Shown here one piece after another: positions 8,194 to 18,029 of a stretch of DNA of 64,000 bases (within the stretch, counting starts at the first letter, position 1; every line of letters begins with the position of its first letter). Source of the DNA: Gluconobacter kanchanaburiensis NBRC 103587 (lineage in GTDB: Bacteria; Pseudomonadota; Alphaproteobacteria; Acetobacterales; Acetobacteraceae); the NCBI RefSeq assembly GCF_007988905.1, contig NZ_BJVA01000005.1, positions 120,498-184,497 on the forward strand, written 5' to 3'. The notes below the pieces were generated by a model. That model was not told the DNA's origin. It saw only the letters and a program-made list of their open reading frames with translations, and searched no databases. The position numbers were made by a program, and so were the translations under genes.

Positions 8194-8243
8194 CAACCGT
8201 TTCATTAACCGAATATAAATAATTTCGGGCTAGGATTTTGCTC

Positions 8244-9615
8244 ATGACAAATCCCAGCCCGCACACACCCGCTCTCGCCCGTATCGAAAGTTTCGCTTTT
8301 TCGGGAATCGAGGCCGTCCCTGTGACCGTAGAGGTTCAGGTTTCAAGCGGGCTTCCTGCCTTTCTCGTCGTAGGGCTTGCGGACAAGTCTGTCGGCGAAG
8401 CACGGGAGAGGGTCCGGGCCGCCCTGACAGCCATGGGTCTGGCGCTTCCGCCCAAACGTATTCTCGTCAATCTGGTCCCGGCCGATCTGGTGAAAGAAGG
8501 GGCGCATTTCGATCTTCCCATTGCGCTCGGCCTCCTGTGCGCGATGGGGATCCTGTCTTTCGAAGCGGTCTCAGCCTATGCGGCGGTTGGTGAACTCTCG
8601 CTGGACGGACGGATCAATCCCGTCGCTGGTTTCCCATTTCCAGGGTCTTCAGGTTCTCTCGCCTGCGCCACTGCCACGCGAACATATCATCGAATACGGT
8701 CCCGATCTTGCGGATGTCAAAGGGATGCCGCTGGGGCGGCGGGCTCTGGAAATTGCTGCTGCCGGGGCACATTCCATGCTGATGAGCGGACCGCCCGGCG
8801 CAGGCAAATCCATGCTCGCAAGCCGTCTGCCCGGAATTCTTCCGAACCTGACACGTGAAGAAGCTCTGGAGACAAGCCGTATTCACAGTGTCTCCGGGAT
8901 TCTACAGAATGGACGCTTGGTCGTCCGGCCACCCTATCGTGCTCCGCATCACAGCGCGAGCCTGCCCGCAATAGTGGGTGGCGGCGCGAAAGCCCGGCCC
9001 GGCGAAGTCAGCCTCGCCAATAACGGCGTCCTGTTTCTTGACGAACTGCCGGAATTCTCACGCAGTTGTCTGGAATCGCTCCGCCAGCCCATCGAAACCG
9101 GCAGTATCTCCATTGCGCGTGCGGCTCACCACACAACCTATCCGGCGCGTTTCCAGTTCATCGGAGCCATGAATCCCTGTCGCTGCGGGTATCTGGGAGA
9201 TCCGGAACGCAGCTGCCGCAAAGCGCCGCGATGCGGTGAAGACTATGCTGCCAAAATTTCTGGCCCGATGCTGGACCGCATGGATCTGTGCGTACAGATC
9301 GACCCGCTATCGCCGATCGAAATCAGCCGCGCGCCAAAAGGTGAGGACAGCGCGACCGTGAGATGCCGCGTCGAGCGGGCGCGGAAACGCCAGATCGACC
9401 GTCAGGGCGTTCCCAACGCACAAGTCTCCCCCGATGATCTCGAGATGGACGACGACGCCCGCTCCCTCGCCGAGCAGGCATCCGAGAGACTGCGCCTATC
9501 CAATCGTGGCATCACACGCCTGATCCGCGTCTCGCGCACCATCGCCGATCTGGAAGGCACGCAGAGCATTCAGCGCCATCACGTCGCGGAAGCACTGACG
9601 TTCCGAAGACGCTGA
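8244..9615 (+). pseudogene. comM: comM (YifB-family Mg-chelatase-like AAA ATPase), broken by internal deletion and frameshift
   Basis: ComM is a hexameric helicase-like AAA+ protein that promotes branch migration during natural transformation. The N-terminal part reads well in one frame to about 8630 ([51 protein letters not shown]). The rest reads in another frame from about 8629 ([16 protein letters not shown], Walker [28 protein letters not shown]-like GAMNPCRCGYLGD, TYPARFQF). Between them about 45-50 residues that intact relatives carry are missing and the frame shifts. The first frame stops at 8858. Unless an error in the sequence explains it, no full ComM is made. The C-terminal frame has no good start of its own. 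Confidence 0.85.
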
Positions 9616-9619
9616 CCGA

Positions 9620-10837
9620 TCAGAAACGCAGGCTGTCGAGCCCGCATGCCAGATCGTTTTTCAAGTCTGAGACGTCTTCAAGCCCGATATGAAGCCGGAA
9701 CGTTGCCGATGTCGGGCCACCCTCACCTGTCACACGCCGGATATGGCCCGTCGTCGGCAGGACCAGACTTTCATACCCGCCCCAGGAGGCACCAATTCCA
9801 AACAGGCTAAGCCCGTCGATCATGCGCTCGGTAGCCTCGACGGAGATTTGCGGCTGAAGCTCCACGCCGAACAGTCCACAGGCTCCGGTAAAATCACGCT
9901 TCCAGAAGGCGTGTCCCGGACAGTCTTCGAAAGCGGGATGGAGAACCCGCGCGACCTCGGGACGAGTTTTAAGCCATTGCGCGATCTCAAGCGCCGAGCG
10001 CGACTGGTGCGCCAGCCTGACGCCCATCGTGCGCAGTCCACGCAATGTCAGCCAGCAATCATCCGGGCCCGCACACTGTCCAAGCTGGATGGCCGCGTCC
10101 CGCAACGTTTTCCAGTGCGCCTCGTCATTGACCGTCACGGAGCCCATGATGACGTCAGAATGTCCAGCTGGATATTTCGTCAGAGCCTGAATCGACACAT
10201 CCACCCCATGGACGAAAGGCTGAAACACTCCGATCCCCCAGGTGTTATCCAGCATCAGCAGGGCGCCTGCCTCATGCGCCACTTCCGCAAGCATCGGGAC
10301 ATCCTGTACCTCGAACGTATGACTGCCCGGGCTTTCCGAGAACACGATTTTCGTCTCGGGGCGGACCAGAGTCATCATCTCCGCGCGTGATGCCATCGGC
10401 GGGTAATACGTCGTCATAACCCCCAGTCGGTGCAGCATCGTGCCCGCAAAGCGCCTTGTCGGTCCATAGACCGAATCGGGAAGCAGAAGGTGATCCCCAC
10501 ACCCGAGAAAAGCCAACAGAGGCATCGTACACGCGGCAAGACCGGAATTGACGACCTGCGTATGTGTGCCGCCCTCGATGACGCTCAGCATTTCCTCAAG
10601 CTGATGCTGGATCGGCGACCCCATGGCACCATAGACCAGCTTATGGGCATGACTGCGACCATCCGTGCGGTTCATCGCTTCCAGCGTAGGAAACAGGACC
10701 GTCGAACCCCGCGTGACAGGCACGTTCACGAACTCACCTGTTTCAGGCAGTTCCTGTGGCCGTCCTTCTCGTACCAGCATGGAGGACATGCGGCTCCAAC
10801 CCGCGCTTACCTGCGTTTCCAGATCATTCATGCTCAT
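9620..10837 (-). CDS. metC: Cystathionine beta-lyase MetC-like PLP enzyme
   Basis: 405-residue Cys/Met-metabolism PLP-dependent enzyme. The PLP Lys is seen in ALTKYPAGHSDV, with NSGLAACTMPLLAFLGCGDHLL, YGPTRRF, LMLDNTWGIGVFQP and the C-terminal FRLHIGLED. Closest to MetC, which cleaves cystathionine to homocysteine, pyruvate and ammonia. Substrate assignment within this family is always less certain than fold. The gene overlaps the end of sseA by 14 bases, so the two are co-transcribed in a sulfur-amino-acid unit. It ends only four bases from the convergent comM remnant, with no terminator between. Confidence 0.9.
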   Translation of the reverse strand: MSMNDLETQVSAGWSRMSSMLVREGRPQELPETGEFVNVPVTRGSTVLFPTLEAMNRTDGRSHAHKLVYGAMGSPIQHQLEEMLSVIEGGTHTQVVNSGLAACTMPLLAFLGCGDHLLLPDSVYGPTRRFAGTMLHRLGVMTTYYPPMASRAEMMTLVRPETKIVFSESPGSHTFEVQDVPMLAEVAHEAGALLMLDNTWGIGVFQPFVHGVDVSIQALTKYPAGHSDVIMGSVTVNDEAHWKTLRDAAIQLGQCAGPDDCWLTLRGLRTMGVRLAHQSRSALEIAQWLKTRPEVARVLHPAFEDCPGHAFWKRDFTGACGLFGVELQPQISVEATERMIDGLSLFGIGASWGGYESLVLPTTGHIRRVTGEGGPTSATFRLHIGLEDVSDLKNDLACGLDSLRF

Positions 10838-11669
10838 CTCCTCCCGTCACGACAGGCGCGTCAGGATCGCTCCCCCACTCCGCCCAGGACCCGTCATACA
10901 GGGCCGCTTCACCATATCCTGCGACCGCGAGACCCGCGACGATCGTCGCGGCCGTCAGCCCTGAACCACAGCTTGCGATTACCGCACGGTCTTCCGCAGC
11001 GGCAAGAAGGTGTCTCAGCCCCGTGCGGGGCAGAAAACATCCATTCCGGTCTACAAGACGCGTCCAGTCCATACTGCGCGCACCAGGCATATGACCGCCT
11101 CGCACACCGGGACGTGGTTCGGGGACCGTCGCCGCAAAGCGAGCGCCGCTCCTTGCGTCCAGAACCAGAGCATCCGGCCGTTCCAGCGCATGGCGGACAT
11201 CATCCGCACCCGCCAGAAGGGCGTAACGGGGGCGGCACCGAAAAACCGTAGCGTCCGGGGCGACAGCGCGTCCGTGTTCCACCGGGCCTCCCGCCTTTAC
11301 CCATGCATCGAGCCCGCCATCCAGAATACGGGCGTTACGATGACCGAACAGCCGTGCCAGCCACCAGCCCCTGCAAGCCCCCACACTGCCACGCCCGTCG
11401 TAAAACACGATCGGACTTTCCTCACTGGCGCCGAGTGCACCCATCAGGCGCGCAAAACGTGCAGCCCCCGGGACCGTGTGTGGCAGCGGGCTCTCCGGGT
11501 CTGCGAAGACATCAATGTCGAATCGCTGTGCGCCGGGCAGATGGGCATCCATGAATGCGGCATCGGGATCGCCCTTCTGCCCCGGCAGAAGGACACTGGC
11601 ATCAAGGGGAATGAAGCGGCCCAGTTCGGAAATCAGGGTCGGGGCATCAACAAGTGGCGAGATCGTCAT
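10824..11669 (-). CDS. sseA: 3-mercaptopyruvate sulfurtransferase (two rhodanese domains)
   Basis: 281 residues with two rhodanese domains. The N-terminal one is structural (SVLLPGQKGDPDAAFMDAHL, IVFYDGRGSVGACRGWWL). The C-terminal one carries the active-site loop CGSGLTA, in which CG-S/T-G-V/L-T-A is the mark of mercaptopyruvate rather than thiosulfate sulfurtransferases. It transfers sulfur from 3-mercaptopyruvate to thiols or cyanide. ATG 11669 (MTISPLVDAPTLI) fits the family start; upstream codons to 11744 would overlap the divergent promoter. It forms an operon with metC. Confidence 0.9.
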   Translation of the reverse strand: MTISPLVDAPTLISELGRFIPLDASVLLPGQKGDPDAAFMDAHLPGAQRFDIDVFADPESPLPHTVPGAARFARLMGALGASEESPIVFYDGRGSVGACRGWWLARLFGHRNARILDGGLDAWVKAGGPVEHGRAVAPDATVFRCRPRYALLAGADDVRHALERPDALVLDARSGARFAATVPEPRPGVRGGHMPGARSMDWTRLVDRNGCFLPRTGLRHLLAAAEDRAVIASCGSGLTAATIVAGLAVAGYGEAALYDGSWAEWGSDPDAPVVTGGDEHE

Positions 11670-11750
11670 ATCTGCACCATAGGTCGAGGGATGCGTCCGA
11701 CGCCAGAGCGTGCCAATGTAGTGGTCCATGAAGATGCAGAGCACAGAGCC

Positions 11751-12878
11751 ATGCGCGCCGGAGCGTCCGTCCGGCCCCTGTCAGAATTGCGCGACAGCAT
11801 GACGACCGAGCGGATCCTCCTCGGCCTCATCCTGGCTGGCATTGCCTATGGATGCGGCATCATCCTCTGGCCATTCCTTTCGGCCATTCTATGGGCCGCG
11901 ATCCTCGCCTTCACCACTTGGCCGATCTATCGCCGCATGCGCCGGCATGTCCGCCCCGTTATGGCAGCGCTGGCCATGATGGCGCTAAGCGCCCTGTTCA
12001 TTCTGGTTCCCATGACAGTACTGACCAGCACTGGGATCAGCGACATTCCCGGCACCATTGCCGAAATCGACACCCTTATTCTGCATGTCACCAGCGCAAA
12101 CCCGCCGCCTGCATGGATGATCCGCATTCCGATGGCTGGTCCACACCTCGTGAATGCGTGGCATCATTTCAGTCAGGACATGGGAGCTTTTGCGACTGAG
12201 GTCCTGCGTCCATATGCCGGACAGATCGCGCATGTCACGCTGACGGTGCTGCTCAGGCTCGCAGGAGGGCTGGCCGAACTCGTCATAGCCCTGTTCGTTG
12301 CGTTCTTCCTGTGGCTCAACGGCGATACGCTGGGAAACACCATCGTCGCCCTGATTGACCGTATTGCGGGGCCACATACGACGCCGCGTCTGATCAATAT
12401 CATCGGCCGCACCATCCGCGGGACGGTCTATGGCATCCTCGGCACAGCACTGATCCAGGGCGTGCTGACAGGGATCGGCATGATGCTGGCGGGCGTTCCC
12501 TCGCCCGTCCTCCTCGCCGGGATTACCGCCTTCGTGGCCGTCTTTCCGATAGGCGCACCTCTGGTCTGGATCCCGGCCGCAATCTGGCTCGGAATGACCC
12601 ATCATTTCGGACATGGTCTTTTTCTGGCCCTTTATGGCGTCATCGTCATTTCGGGCGCCGACCACATCATCCGCCCGGCATTCATCGCACGAGGCGCACA
12701 ACTACCCTATCTACTGACGGTGCTGGGCGTTCTGGGCGGCATCGTAACATTCGGCGGAGTGGGAATTTTTCTCGGCCCCGTCCTGCTGGCCGTCGGGTAC
12801 ACCCTGACCAGCGAATTCGCCGCCGGCCCCCATCACCGCGAACGTAATCCACTCTACCTGCCGGAGCCTCCGAAATGA
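11751..12878 (+). CDS. AI-2E family (PerM/UPF0118) membrane permease
   Basis: About 375 residues with seven or eight hydrophobic segments. Two near the N-terminus (ILLGLILAGIAYGCGIILW, then ALAMMALSALFILV) precede a hydrophilic insert, and a C-terminal bundle follows with DHIIRPAFIARG and GGIVTFGGVGIFLGPVLLA, the family hallmark. Family members export small molecules or ions; the name from autoinducer-2 is not a substrate prediction. ATG 11751 is used; ATG 11799 (MTTERILLG) is equally plausible. The stop overlaps the next ATG (ATGA), so it is coupled to the EEP-family gene. A paralogue lies at 62504. Confidence 0.85.
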   Translation: MRAGASVRPLSELRDSMTTERILLGLILAGIAYGCGIILWPFLSAILWAAILAFTTWPIYRRMRRHVRPVMAALAMMALSALFILVPMTVLTSTGISDIPGTIAEIDTLILHVTSANPPPAWMIRIPMAGPHLVNAWHHFSQDMGAFATEVLRPYAGQIAHVTLTVLLRLAGGLAELVIALFVAFFLWLNGDTLGNTIVALIDRIAGPHTTPRLINIIGRTIRGTVYGILGTALIQGVLTGIGMMLAGVPSPVLLAGITAFVAVFPIGAPLVWIPAAIWLGMTHHFGHGLFLALYGVIVISGADHIIRPAFIARGAQLPYLLTVLGVLGGIVTFGGVGIFLGPVLLAVGYTLTSEFAAGPHHRERNPLYLPEPPK

Positions 12879-13501
12879 CGACCTCTCTTCTGTCCGGAGC
12901 GTCCTTCAAAATTCTGAGCTGGAATCTCTATCGCTGGGACGGTGCGTCGCCTGAAGATGTGCTGACCGTCATCCGGGCTGAAGATCCTGATATTGTTGTC
13001 ATGCAGGAAGCACAGGAGGCCGTGGATCAGCTTCCGGAAATCCTCGGCGGATATTACGACCGTATTCCACTTCCAGGACGGCCACATGGCACGGCGTGCT
13101 GGAGCCGCCTGCCGTTTACACGACCGCCCTCCTTTTGCCGCCTGCCACGCGGCCTGCTGGTCAAGCGAACCGCACAGCTTATCGATTTCGGCAGCTTTTC
13201 ACTGGCGAATGTTCATCTGTCGCATGGTCAGATCCTCAATCGCCGGCAGCTCCGCAGCATCAGCACCAATATGCGCCACCGTGCCGTCATCATGGGGGAC
13301 TTCAATCTGGTCGGTCCGGTTCTGCTGCCTGGGTTTCTGGATGTCGGCCCCAAGGAAAAAACCCACCGGATGTTAAATCACGTCCCATTGCGGCTGGACC
13401 GTTGCCTTGTTCGCGGTCTGTCGCGGGTGGAGGCACGCGCCTTACCCCGTTTCGGCTCCGATCACCGGCCGATTTCCGTAACTCTGCGATTGGGCGCTTA
13501 A
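12875..13501 (+). CDS. Endonuclease/exonuclease/phosphatase (EEP) family hydrolase
   Basis: 208 residues with all EEP active-site motifs: SWNLYRW (Asn), VMQEAQEA (Glu), ANVHLSHG (His), MGDFNLVG (Asp, Asn) and SDHRPISV (catalytic Asp-His). The superfamily covers DNA repair nucleases and phosphodiesterases acting on lipids or nucleotides. No targeting signal is seen, so it is probably cytoplasmic. Its four-base overlap with the permease and position opposite cardiolipin synthase leave open a phospholipid or envelope link, which is inference. The end is convergent with cls, six bases apart. Confidence 0.85.
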   Translation: MTTSLLSGASFKILSWNLYRWDGASPEDVLTVIRAEDPDIVVMQEAQEAVDQLPEILGGYYDRIPLPGRPHGTACWSRLPFTRPPSFCRLPRGLLVKRTAQLIDFGSFSLANVHLSHGQILNRRQLRSISTNMRHRAVIMGDFNLVGPVLLPGFLDVGPKEKTHRMLNHVPLRLDRCLVRGLSRVEARALPRFGSDHRPISVTLRLGA

Positions 13502-13507
13502 ATTTCC

Positions 13508-14920
13508 TTACAGATACGGCAGTAGAAGCCTGATCGCCGAATTCCGCATACGGATTAGGAATGGCAAGCTATCCAGATCATGGTGCGTCAGCCGGTTCCG
13601 ACGATGTGTTTCCATAAACTTGGACAACTCTTTCGCCACATCCGTGTCATAGATTTCCAGGTTGATTTCAAAATTCAGGCGCAGGGAGCGCATGTCAATA
13701 TTTGCGCTCCCGACAAAGCTCCACTCGTCGTCCACCACCATCAGCTTGGAATGATTGAACGGCGGGTCGGCCATCCAGACCCGGCAGCCCGCATCCAGAA
13801 ACGGCCGCAGATTGGCAGCTCGCGCATGGTCGATCAGGGCATGATTGCTGCTCTTCGGAACCACGATGTCGATCACAACCCCTCTGAGAGCCGCAAGAAT
13901 AAGCTCCGTTGAAAAACGGTCATCTGGCAGAAAATAAGGCGTCATGACCCAGATATGCTTCCGGGCCAGTGAGAAGGCCTGGAGCATTCCGTACTCGATT
14001 TTCTCCAGATCCGCATCCGGCCCGGAGGTTACGATCCGCATCGGCACATCCCCGACCGGAGAAGGTTCGGGCAGATAACGCTCTCCTTCAAGCTCCTCGC
14101 CCGTCGTAAAAGACCAGTCCCAGGCGAAAGCCACCGCAAGCTGATGCACGATCGGCCCTTGAAGACGGAAATGCGTATCGGCAACCGGCAGTTTCGTCCG
14201 CAGCCGGAGCAGGTTTTCCTCCCCGATATTCAGGCCGCCCATGAAGCCGATGGTGCCGTCCACCACGAGGATCTTGCGATGATTGCGCAGATTGATGAAC
14301 GGCATGCGCCAGGGCCAGACCGAATGCATAAAGCGCGCACAGGCCACCCCCTCATGTCGCAGACGACGCTCGATCCCGCAGCGGAAATATCCGCTCCCGA
14401 TCCCGTCCACCAGAACCCGCACCTCGACCCCGCGATGCTTGGCTGCGATCAGAGCATCCGCGAAACGCTGTCCGACCTTGTCGTCACGAAAAATATACGA
14501 ACACAGGATGATCGACGTCTTGGCTTTATCAATCGCGTCCAGCATCACCGGGTAGGCATTGTCCCCATCATGCAGGCACATGATCGAGTTGCCACGCATC
14601 AGAGGACGTTCTGTCAGTCGGCCCAGCATTTTCGATAACGGCGCAAGATTACCGTCCACAGTCTGCCGATACTGGGCAAGCGGATCGCGCCCTTCCCACA
14701 GATGCCGGTTGACCATCTTCTGTGCCCGGCGCCGCACCCGATTGATCCCGAACATCAGATACAGCACCGTTCCCAGCAACGGCGCGATCCAGCAGATTCC
14801 GATCCAGCCGGTACAGGACGCCGTATCACGCTTGTGAGTGAGCGCATGAACCGTCACGAGAAGAGGCAGGATCCAACGGAAGATTTCTGCCAGAATATGA
14901 AAAAGGGTCCAGTGCGTCAT
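13508..14920 (-). CDS. cls: Cardiolipin synthase
   Basis: 470 residues of the phospholipase D superfamily. Two N-terminal membrane segments (residues about 5-22 and 38-58, WIGICWIAPLLGTVLYLMF) are followed by two HKD motifs: HRKILVVDGTIGFMGG near 220 and HSKLMVVDDEWSFVGSANID near 400. It condenses two phosphatidylglycerols into cardiolipin and glycerol at the inner membrane. It is monocistronic and divergent from bpt. The protein ends with the typical RNSAIRLLLPYL, matching bacterial Cls proteins. Confidence 0.95.
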   Translation of the reverse strand: MTHWTLFHILAEIFRWILPLLVTVHALTHKRDTASCTGWIGICWIAPLLGTVLYLMFGINRVRRRAQKMVNRHLWEGRDPLAQYRQTVDGNLAPLSKMLGRLTERPLMRGNSIMCLHDGDNAYPVMLDAIDKAKTSIILCSYIFRDDKVGQRFADALIAAKHRGVEVRVLVDGIGSGYFRCGIERRLRHEGVACARFMHSVWPWRMPFINLRNHRKILVVDGTIGFMGGLNIGEENLLRLRTKLPVADTHFRLQGPIVHQLAVAFAWDWSFTTGEELEGERYLPEPSPVGDVPMRIVTSGPDADLEKIEYGMLQAFSLARKHIWVMTPYFLPDDRFSTELILAALRGVVIDIVVPKSSNHALIDHARAANLRPFLDAGCRVWMADPPFNHSKLMVVDDEWSFVGSANIDMRSLRLNFEINLEIYDTDVAKELSKFMETHRRNRLTHHDLDSLPFLIRMRNSAIRLLLPYL

Positions 14921-15030
14921 AAACTTCCCTGAAACGAAAAGCCTTTTGGCTCTACGGACATGCGGACTTTGGAGACTATCCCATCATCCTTTCGCAAAGA
15001 TGATGGATGCGCCACCCCCCGTCCTTGCGA

Positions 15031-15036
15031 TATAAT
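15031..15036 (+). promoter_or_regulatory. Candidate -10 box for bpt
   Basis: A perfect TATAAT 37 bases before the bpt ATG, with no good -35 at the usual spacing. A clear Shine-Dalgarno AGGAGA lies about seven bases before the ATG at 15074. The promoter call is tentative. Confidence 0.35.
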
Positions 15037-15073
15037 CATCTTTCGGTCGGGTTCTTGAACAGGAGAGCGTCTC

Positions 15074-15790
15074 ATGCAGCATCGCCCACAGCTCTTCTAC
15101 ACGACTGTTCCTGCACCCTGCCCCTATCTACCAAACAGAACGGAACGCAAGGTTTTGACCGAACTGGCGGGGCCTGATGCCATTGCGCTGCACAACCGCC
15201 TGTCGCAGGCCGGTTTCCGACGCAGCCACGCCATCGCCTATGCCCCGGTCTGCGTCGGCTGCCGTGCCTGCACGCCCATGCGCATTCCTGCCGCAACATT
15301 CACGCCTACCCGGACGCAGAAAAAAGTCCGCTACCGCCAAGCGGACCTTGTCGTCACCATGGGGCCGCCTGTTCCTACGAACGAGCAGTATCGCCTGTTC
15401 GAAATGTATCAGGCCATGCGCCACCCGGATGGGGACATGACCCATATGTGCTGGCGCGATTACGCCGAACTGATCGCCAACACACCCGTCGAGACTTTTC
15501 TCGCTGAATTCCGTCGTCCGGACGGCCAGCTCGTCTGTGTCAGTCTTGTAGACCGCCTTTCCGACGGCCTGTCAGCGGTTTACACCTTCTATGATGTCAA
15601 TGATCCGGGAGCATCCTGGGGAACGTTTTCCATCCAGTGGCTGATTGAACAGACCCTTCGCTTCGGTCTGGACTATCTCTATCTGGGCTATTACGTGCCG
15701 GGCAGCCCCAAAATGAACTACAAAGCCGCCTTCGGACCCGCGGAAATCTTCCGGGACGGCCACTGGGGGCCGCTGTTGCTGCCCCTCTGA
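15074..15790 (+). CDS. bpt: Aspartate/glutamate leucyltransferase Bpt (N-end rule)
   Basis: 238 residues. The enzyme transfers Leu from Leu-tRNA to proteins with N-terminal Asp or Glu, marking them for ClpS/ClpAP degradation. Motifs: CPYLPNRTERKV, YAPVCVGCRACTPMRI (Cys cluster), SAVYTFYDVNDP, YLYLGYYVPGSPKMNYKAAF. It belongs to the bacterial ATE-related family; earlier annotations call it arginyltransferase. It has its own promoter region divergent from cls and ends convergent with parC. Confidence 0.93.
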   Translation: MQHRPQLFYTTVPAPCPYLPNRTERKVLTELAGPDAIALHNRLSQAGFRRSHAIAYAPVCVGCRACTPMRIPAATFTPTRTQKKVRYRQADLVVTMGPPVPTNEQYRLFEMYQAMRHPDGDMTHMCWRDYAELIANTPVETFLAEFRRPDGQLVCVSLVDRLSDGLSAVYTFYDVNDPGASWGTFSIQWLIEQTLRFGLDYLYLGYYVPGSPKMNYKAAFGPAEIFRDGHWGPLLLPL

Positions 15791-15821
15791 CGCTGATCCA
15801 ACACGAAGAAGCACAAAATTT

Positions 15822-18029
15822 TCAGCTCTTGCGCAACATCCATTGCGGGGCGGCTTTCCCGACAGCGCCCCGACGCCCTTCGAGAGGCATAAGATCAGAC
15901 GCCGCCCGCACCCGCTGACCATCCTGCCAAAGCAGCCCTTCAGAAACGGTCAGGGTCCGCATGTCGCGTAGTGTACTATCCCCCAACTTCTGAAAAGCGA
16001 CCCCACCGCCACGCGTCATTTCAGGCACTTGCTCCATCGGGAAGATCAGGGCGCGCTTATTATGACCGAGCGTCAGAACATGTGTCCCGCTGACAGGGAT
16101 ACACCCGAACACCTCGTCACCATCCTTGACATTGAAGACCTGCTTGCCAGTCCGTTTCTCGGCCACCAGCCCGGCCTCGGACACGATCATCCCGCGCCCC
16201 GAGGCAGACGCGATCAGACGGCGTCCTTCCTCCGAAACGGGGAACAGGGTGACGACCCGGTCTTCCTGCGGTACATCCACCACGGTCCGGAAAGGCTGCC
16301 CGAACCCTCGTCCGCGCGGCAGATCGGCGGCCTTGATGGTGTAGGCCTTGCCGCTGCTGGAAATCAGGCACAGCCGATCCGTACTCTGGCACTCAACCGA
16401 CAACCAGCCTTCATCGCCTTCCTTGAATCGATGCCCCTGCGGATCGAGCCCATGACCCTTCATGGCCCGGATCCATCCTTCGCGAGACAGCAGGACAGTC
16501 AGCGGCTCACGGTCGATTTCCAGAGCCGCCGAAATATCCACCGGCTCCGGCGCCGCTGCAATCAAAGTCCGACGGTCGCCGAGCGGGCCCGATCCAAATT
16601 TCTTGATCGTGCCATCCAGATCCTTGCAGATCCGCGTCCAGCGCCGCCGCTCCGACCCCAGCAGCGTTTCGAGCGCCTTCTGTTCGTCGGCAAGCTTGTC
16701 CCGCTCGCGCCGAATTTCCATTTCCTCCAGCCGTCGCAGGGAACGCAGGCGCATGTTCAGCACCGCCTCGGCCTGAGTATCCGTCAGACTGAATGTTTCC
16801 ATCAGGCTGGCCTTGGGCTCGTCTTCCTCACGAATGATCCGGATCACCTCGTCAAGGTTCAGATAGACCGCAAGGAAGCCATCAAGAATTTCCAGCCGCC
16901 GCAGAACCGCTGCCAGACGGTGGTTCGACCGCCGCACCAGAACCTCATGCACATGGTCCAGCCATGCGCGCAAAACCTGTTTCAGCGACAGCACGCCTGG
17001 AACGCGATCCCCGCCGAGAACATTCATGTTCAGGCTAAAACGGTTCTCAAGCGCCGTGTTGCGAAAAAGCGTCTCCATCAGGACTTCGGGTTCGACACCC
17101 TTGGTCTTGGGTTCCAGCACAAGGCGGATATCGGTCGTGCTCTCATCCCGCACATCGCCCAGAAGCGGCAGCTTGCGCTGTTCCATCAGCTCGGCAATCT
17201 GCTCGATCAGACGCGATTTCTGCACCTGATACGGAATCTCAGTAACGATGATGACCCATGTGCCGAAACGGCCCTGCTCGACCTCCCAGCGCGCGCGCGT
17301 TCGGAAACTGCCACGGCCCGTTTCGTAAGAACGGATAATGGAGTCGCGCTCTTCCACCAGAATGCCACCTGTCGGGAAATCCGGCCCCGGCATCAGATCC
17401 ACCAGTTCGGCGATCGTTACGTCGGGGTTTTCGATCAGGAGTTTGGCAGCCCGGCAGATCTCGGCGGCATTATGGGGCGGAATGCTCGTCGCCATGCCCA
17501 CGGCAATGCCCGCCGCGCCATTGGCCAGCAGGTTCGGGAAGGTGCCGGGCAGGACGATCGGTTCGTGATCTTCGTTATCGTAAGTCGCACGAAAATCGAC
17601 CGCATCGTCCTGAATACCGTCCAGCAGCGCCTGCGCTACTTCCGTCAGACGGCTTTCGGTATATCGCATCGCCGCCGCGCCATCACCGTCGATGGAACCG
17701 AAATTGCCCTGCCCCTCAACCAGCGGATACCGGACCGCGAAATCCTGCGCCAAACGCACCAGCGCCTCGTAAACGGACGCATCGCCATGCGGATGGAACT
17801 TACCAATCACGTCACCGACGACACGTGCACACTTTTTAAACCCTGATGTGGGATCAAGGCGTAACTGCTGCATCGCATAAAGGAGGCGGCGGTGGACCGG
17901 CTTCAGGCCATCACGCACGTCCGGAAGGGAACGCGACATGATTGTCGACATCGCATACGCAATATATCGCTCGCTCAGAGCCTCAGCGAGCCTGGTATCC
18001 TCGATATGACCAGCCAGATCCGTTCCCAT
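15822..18029 (-). CDS. parC: DNA topoisomerase IV subunit A ParC
   Basis: 735 residues. It is the DNA-cleaving subunit that decatenates replicated chromosomes with ParE (not in this window). The N-terminal breakage-reunion domain contains [41 protein letters not shown] with the catalytic Tyr, and FPTGGILV; a coiled-coil tower follows, then a short C-terminal beta-propeller with [12 protein letters not shown] repeats that fits ParC rather than GyrA. ATG 18029 is chosen because a strong GGGGAGAG site precedes it; an upstream codon at 18062 would cover that site. The 5' end overlaps a divergent lipoprotein gene by 24 bases. Confidence 0.95.
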   Translation of the reverse strand: MGTDLAGHIEDTRLAEALSERYIAYAMSTIMSRSLPDVRDGLKPVHRRLLYAMQQLRLDPTSGFKKCARVVGDVIGKFHPHGDASVYEALVRLAQDFAVRYPLVEGQGNFGSIDGDGAAAMRYTESRLTEVAQALLDGIQDDAVDFRATYDNEDHEPIVLPGTFPNLLANGAAGIAVGMATSIPPHNAAEICRAAKLLIENPDVTIAELVDLMPGPDFPTGGILVEERDSIIRSYETGRGSFRTRARWEVEQGRFGTWVIIVTEIPYQVQKSRLIEQIAELMEQRKLPLLGDVRDESTTDIRLVLEPKTKGVEPEVLMETLFRNTALENRFSLNMNVLGGDRVPGVLSLKQVLRAWLDHVHEVLVRRSNHRLAAVLRRLEILDGFLAVYLNLDEVIRIIREEDEPKASLMETFSLTDTQAEAVLNMRLRSLRRLEEMEIRRERDKLADEQKALETLLGSERRRWTRICKDLDGTIKKFGSGPLGDRRTLIAAAPEPVDISAALEIDREPLTVLLSREGWIRAMKGHGLDPQGHRFKEGDEGWLSVECQSTDRLCLISSSGKAYTIKAADLPRGRGFGQPFRTVVDVPQEDRVVTLFPVSEEGRRLIASASGRGMIVSEAGLVAEKRTGKQVFNVKDGDEVFGCIPVSGTHVLTLGHNKRALIFPMEQVPEMTRGGGVAFQKLGDSTLRDMRTLTVSEGLLWQDGQRVRAASDLMPLEGRRGAVGKAAPQWMLRKS

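Noticed and set aside
8521..9615. Stand-alone AAA ATPase gene starting at 8521
   Set aside because: The first about 40 codons of this frame are the shifted frame of comM and make no sense as protein; it is the 3' part of the broken comM.
11010..11750. Long upstream extension of the AI-2E frame
   Set aside because: It covers sseA on the other strand and lacks membrane segments; the family region begins near 11751-11799.
16029..17846. Plus-strand open frame of about 605 codons opposite parC
   Set aside because: Antisense shadow of parC; no start site, no recognisable domain.
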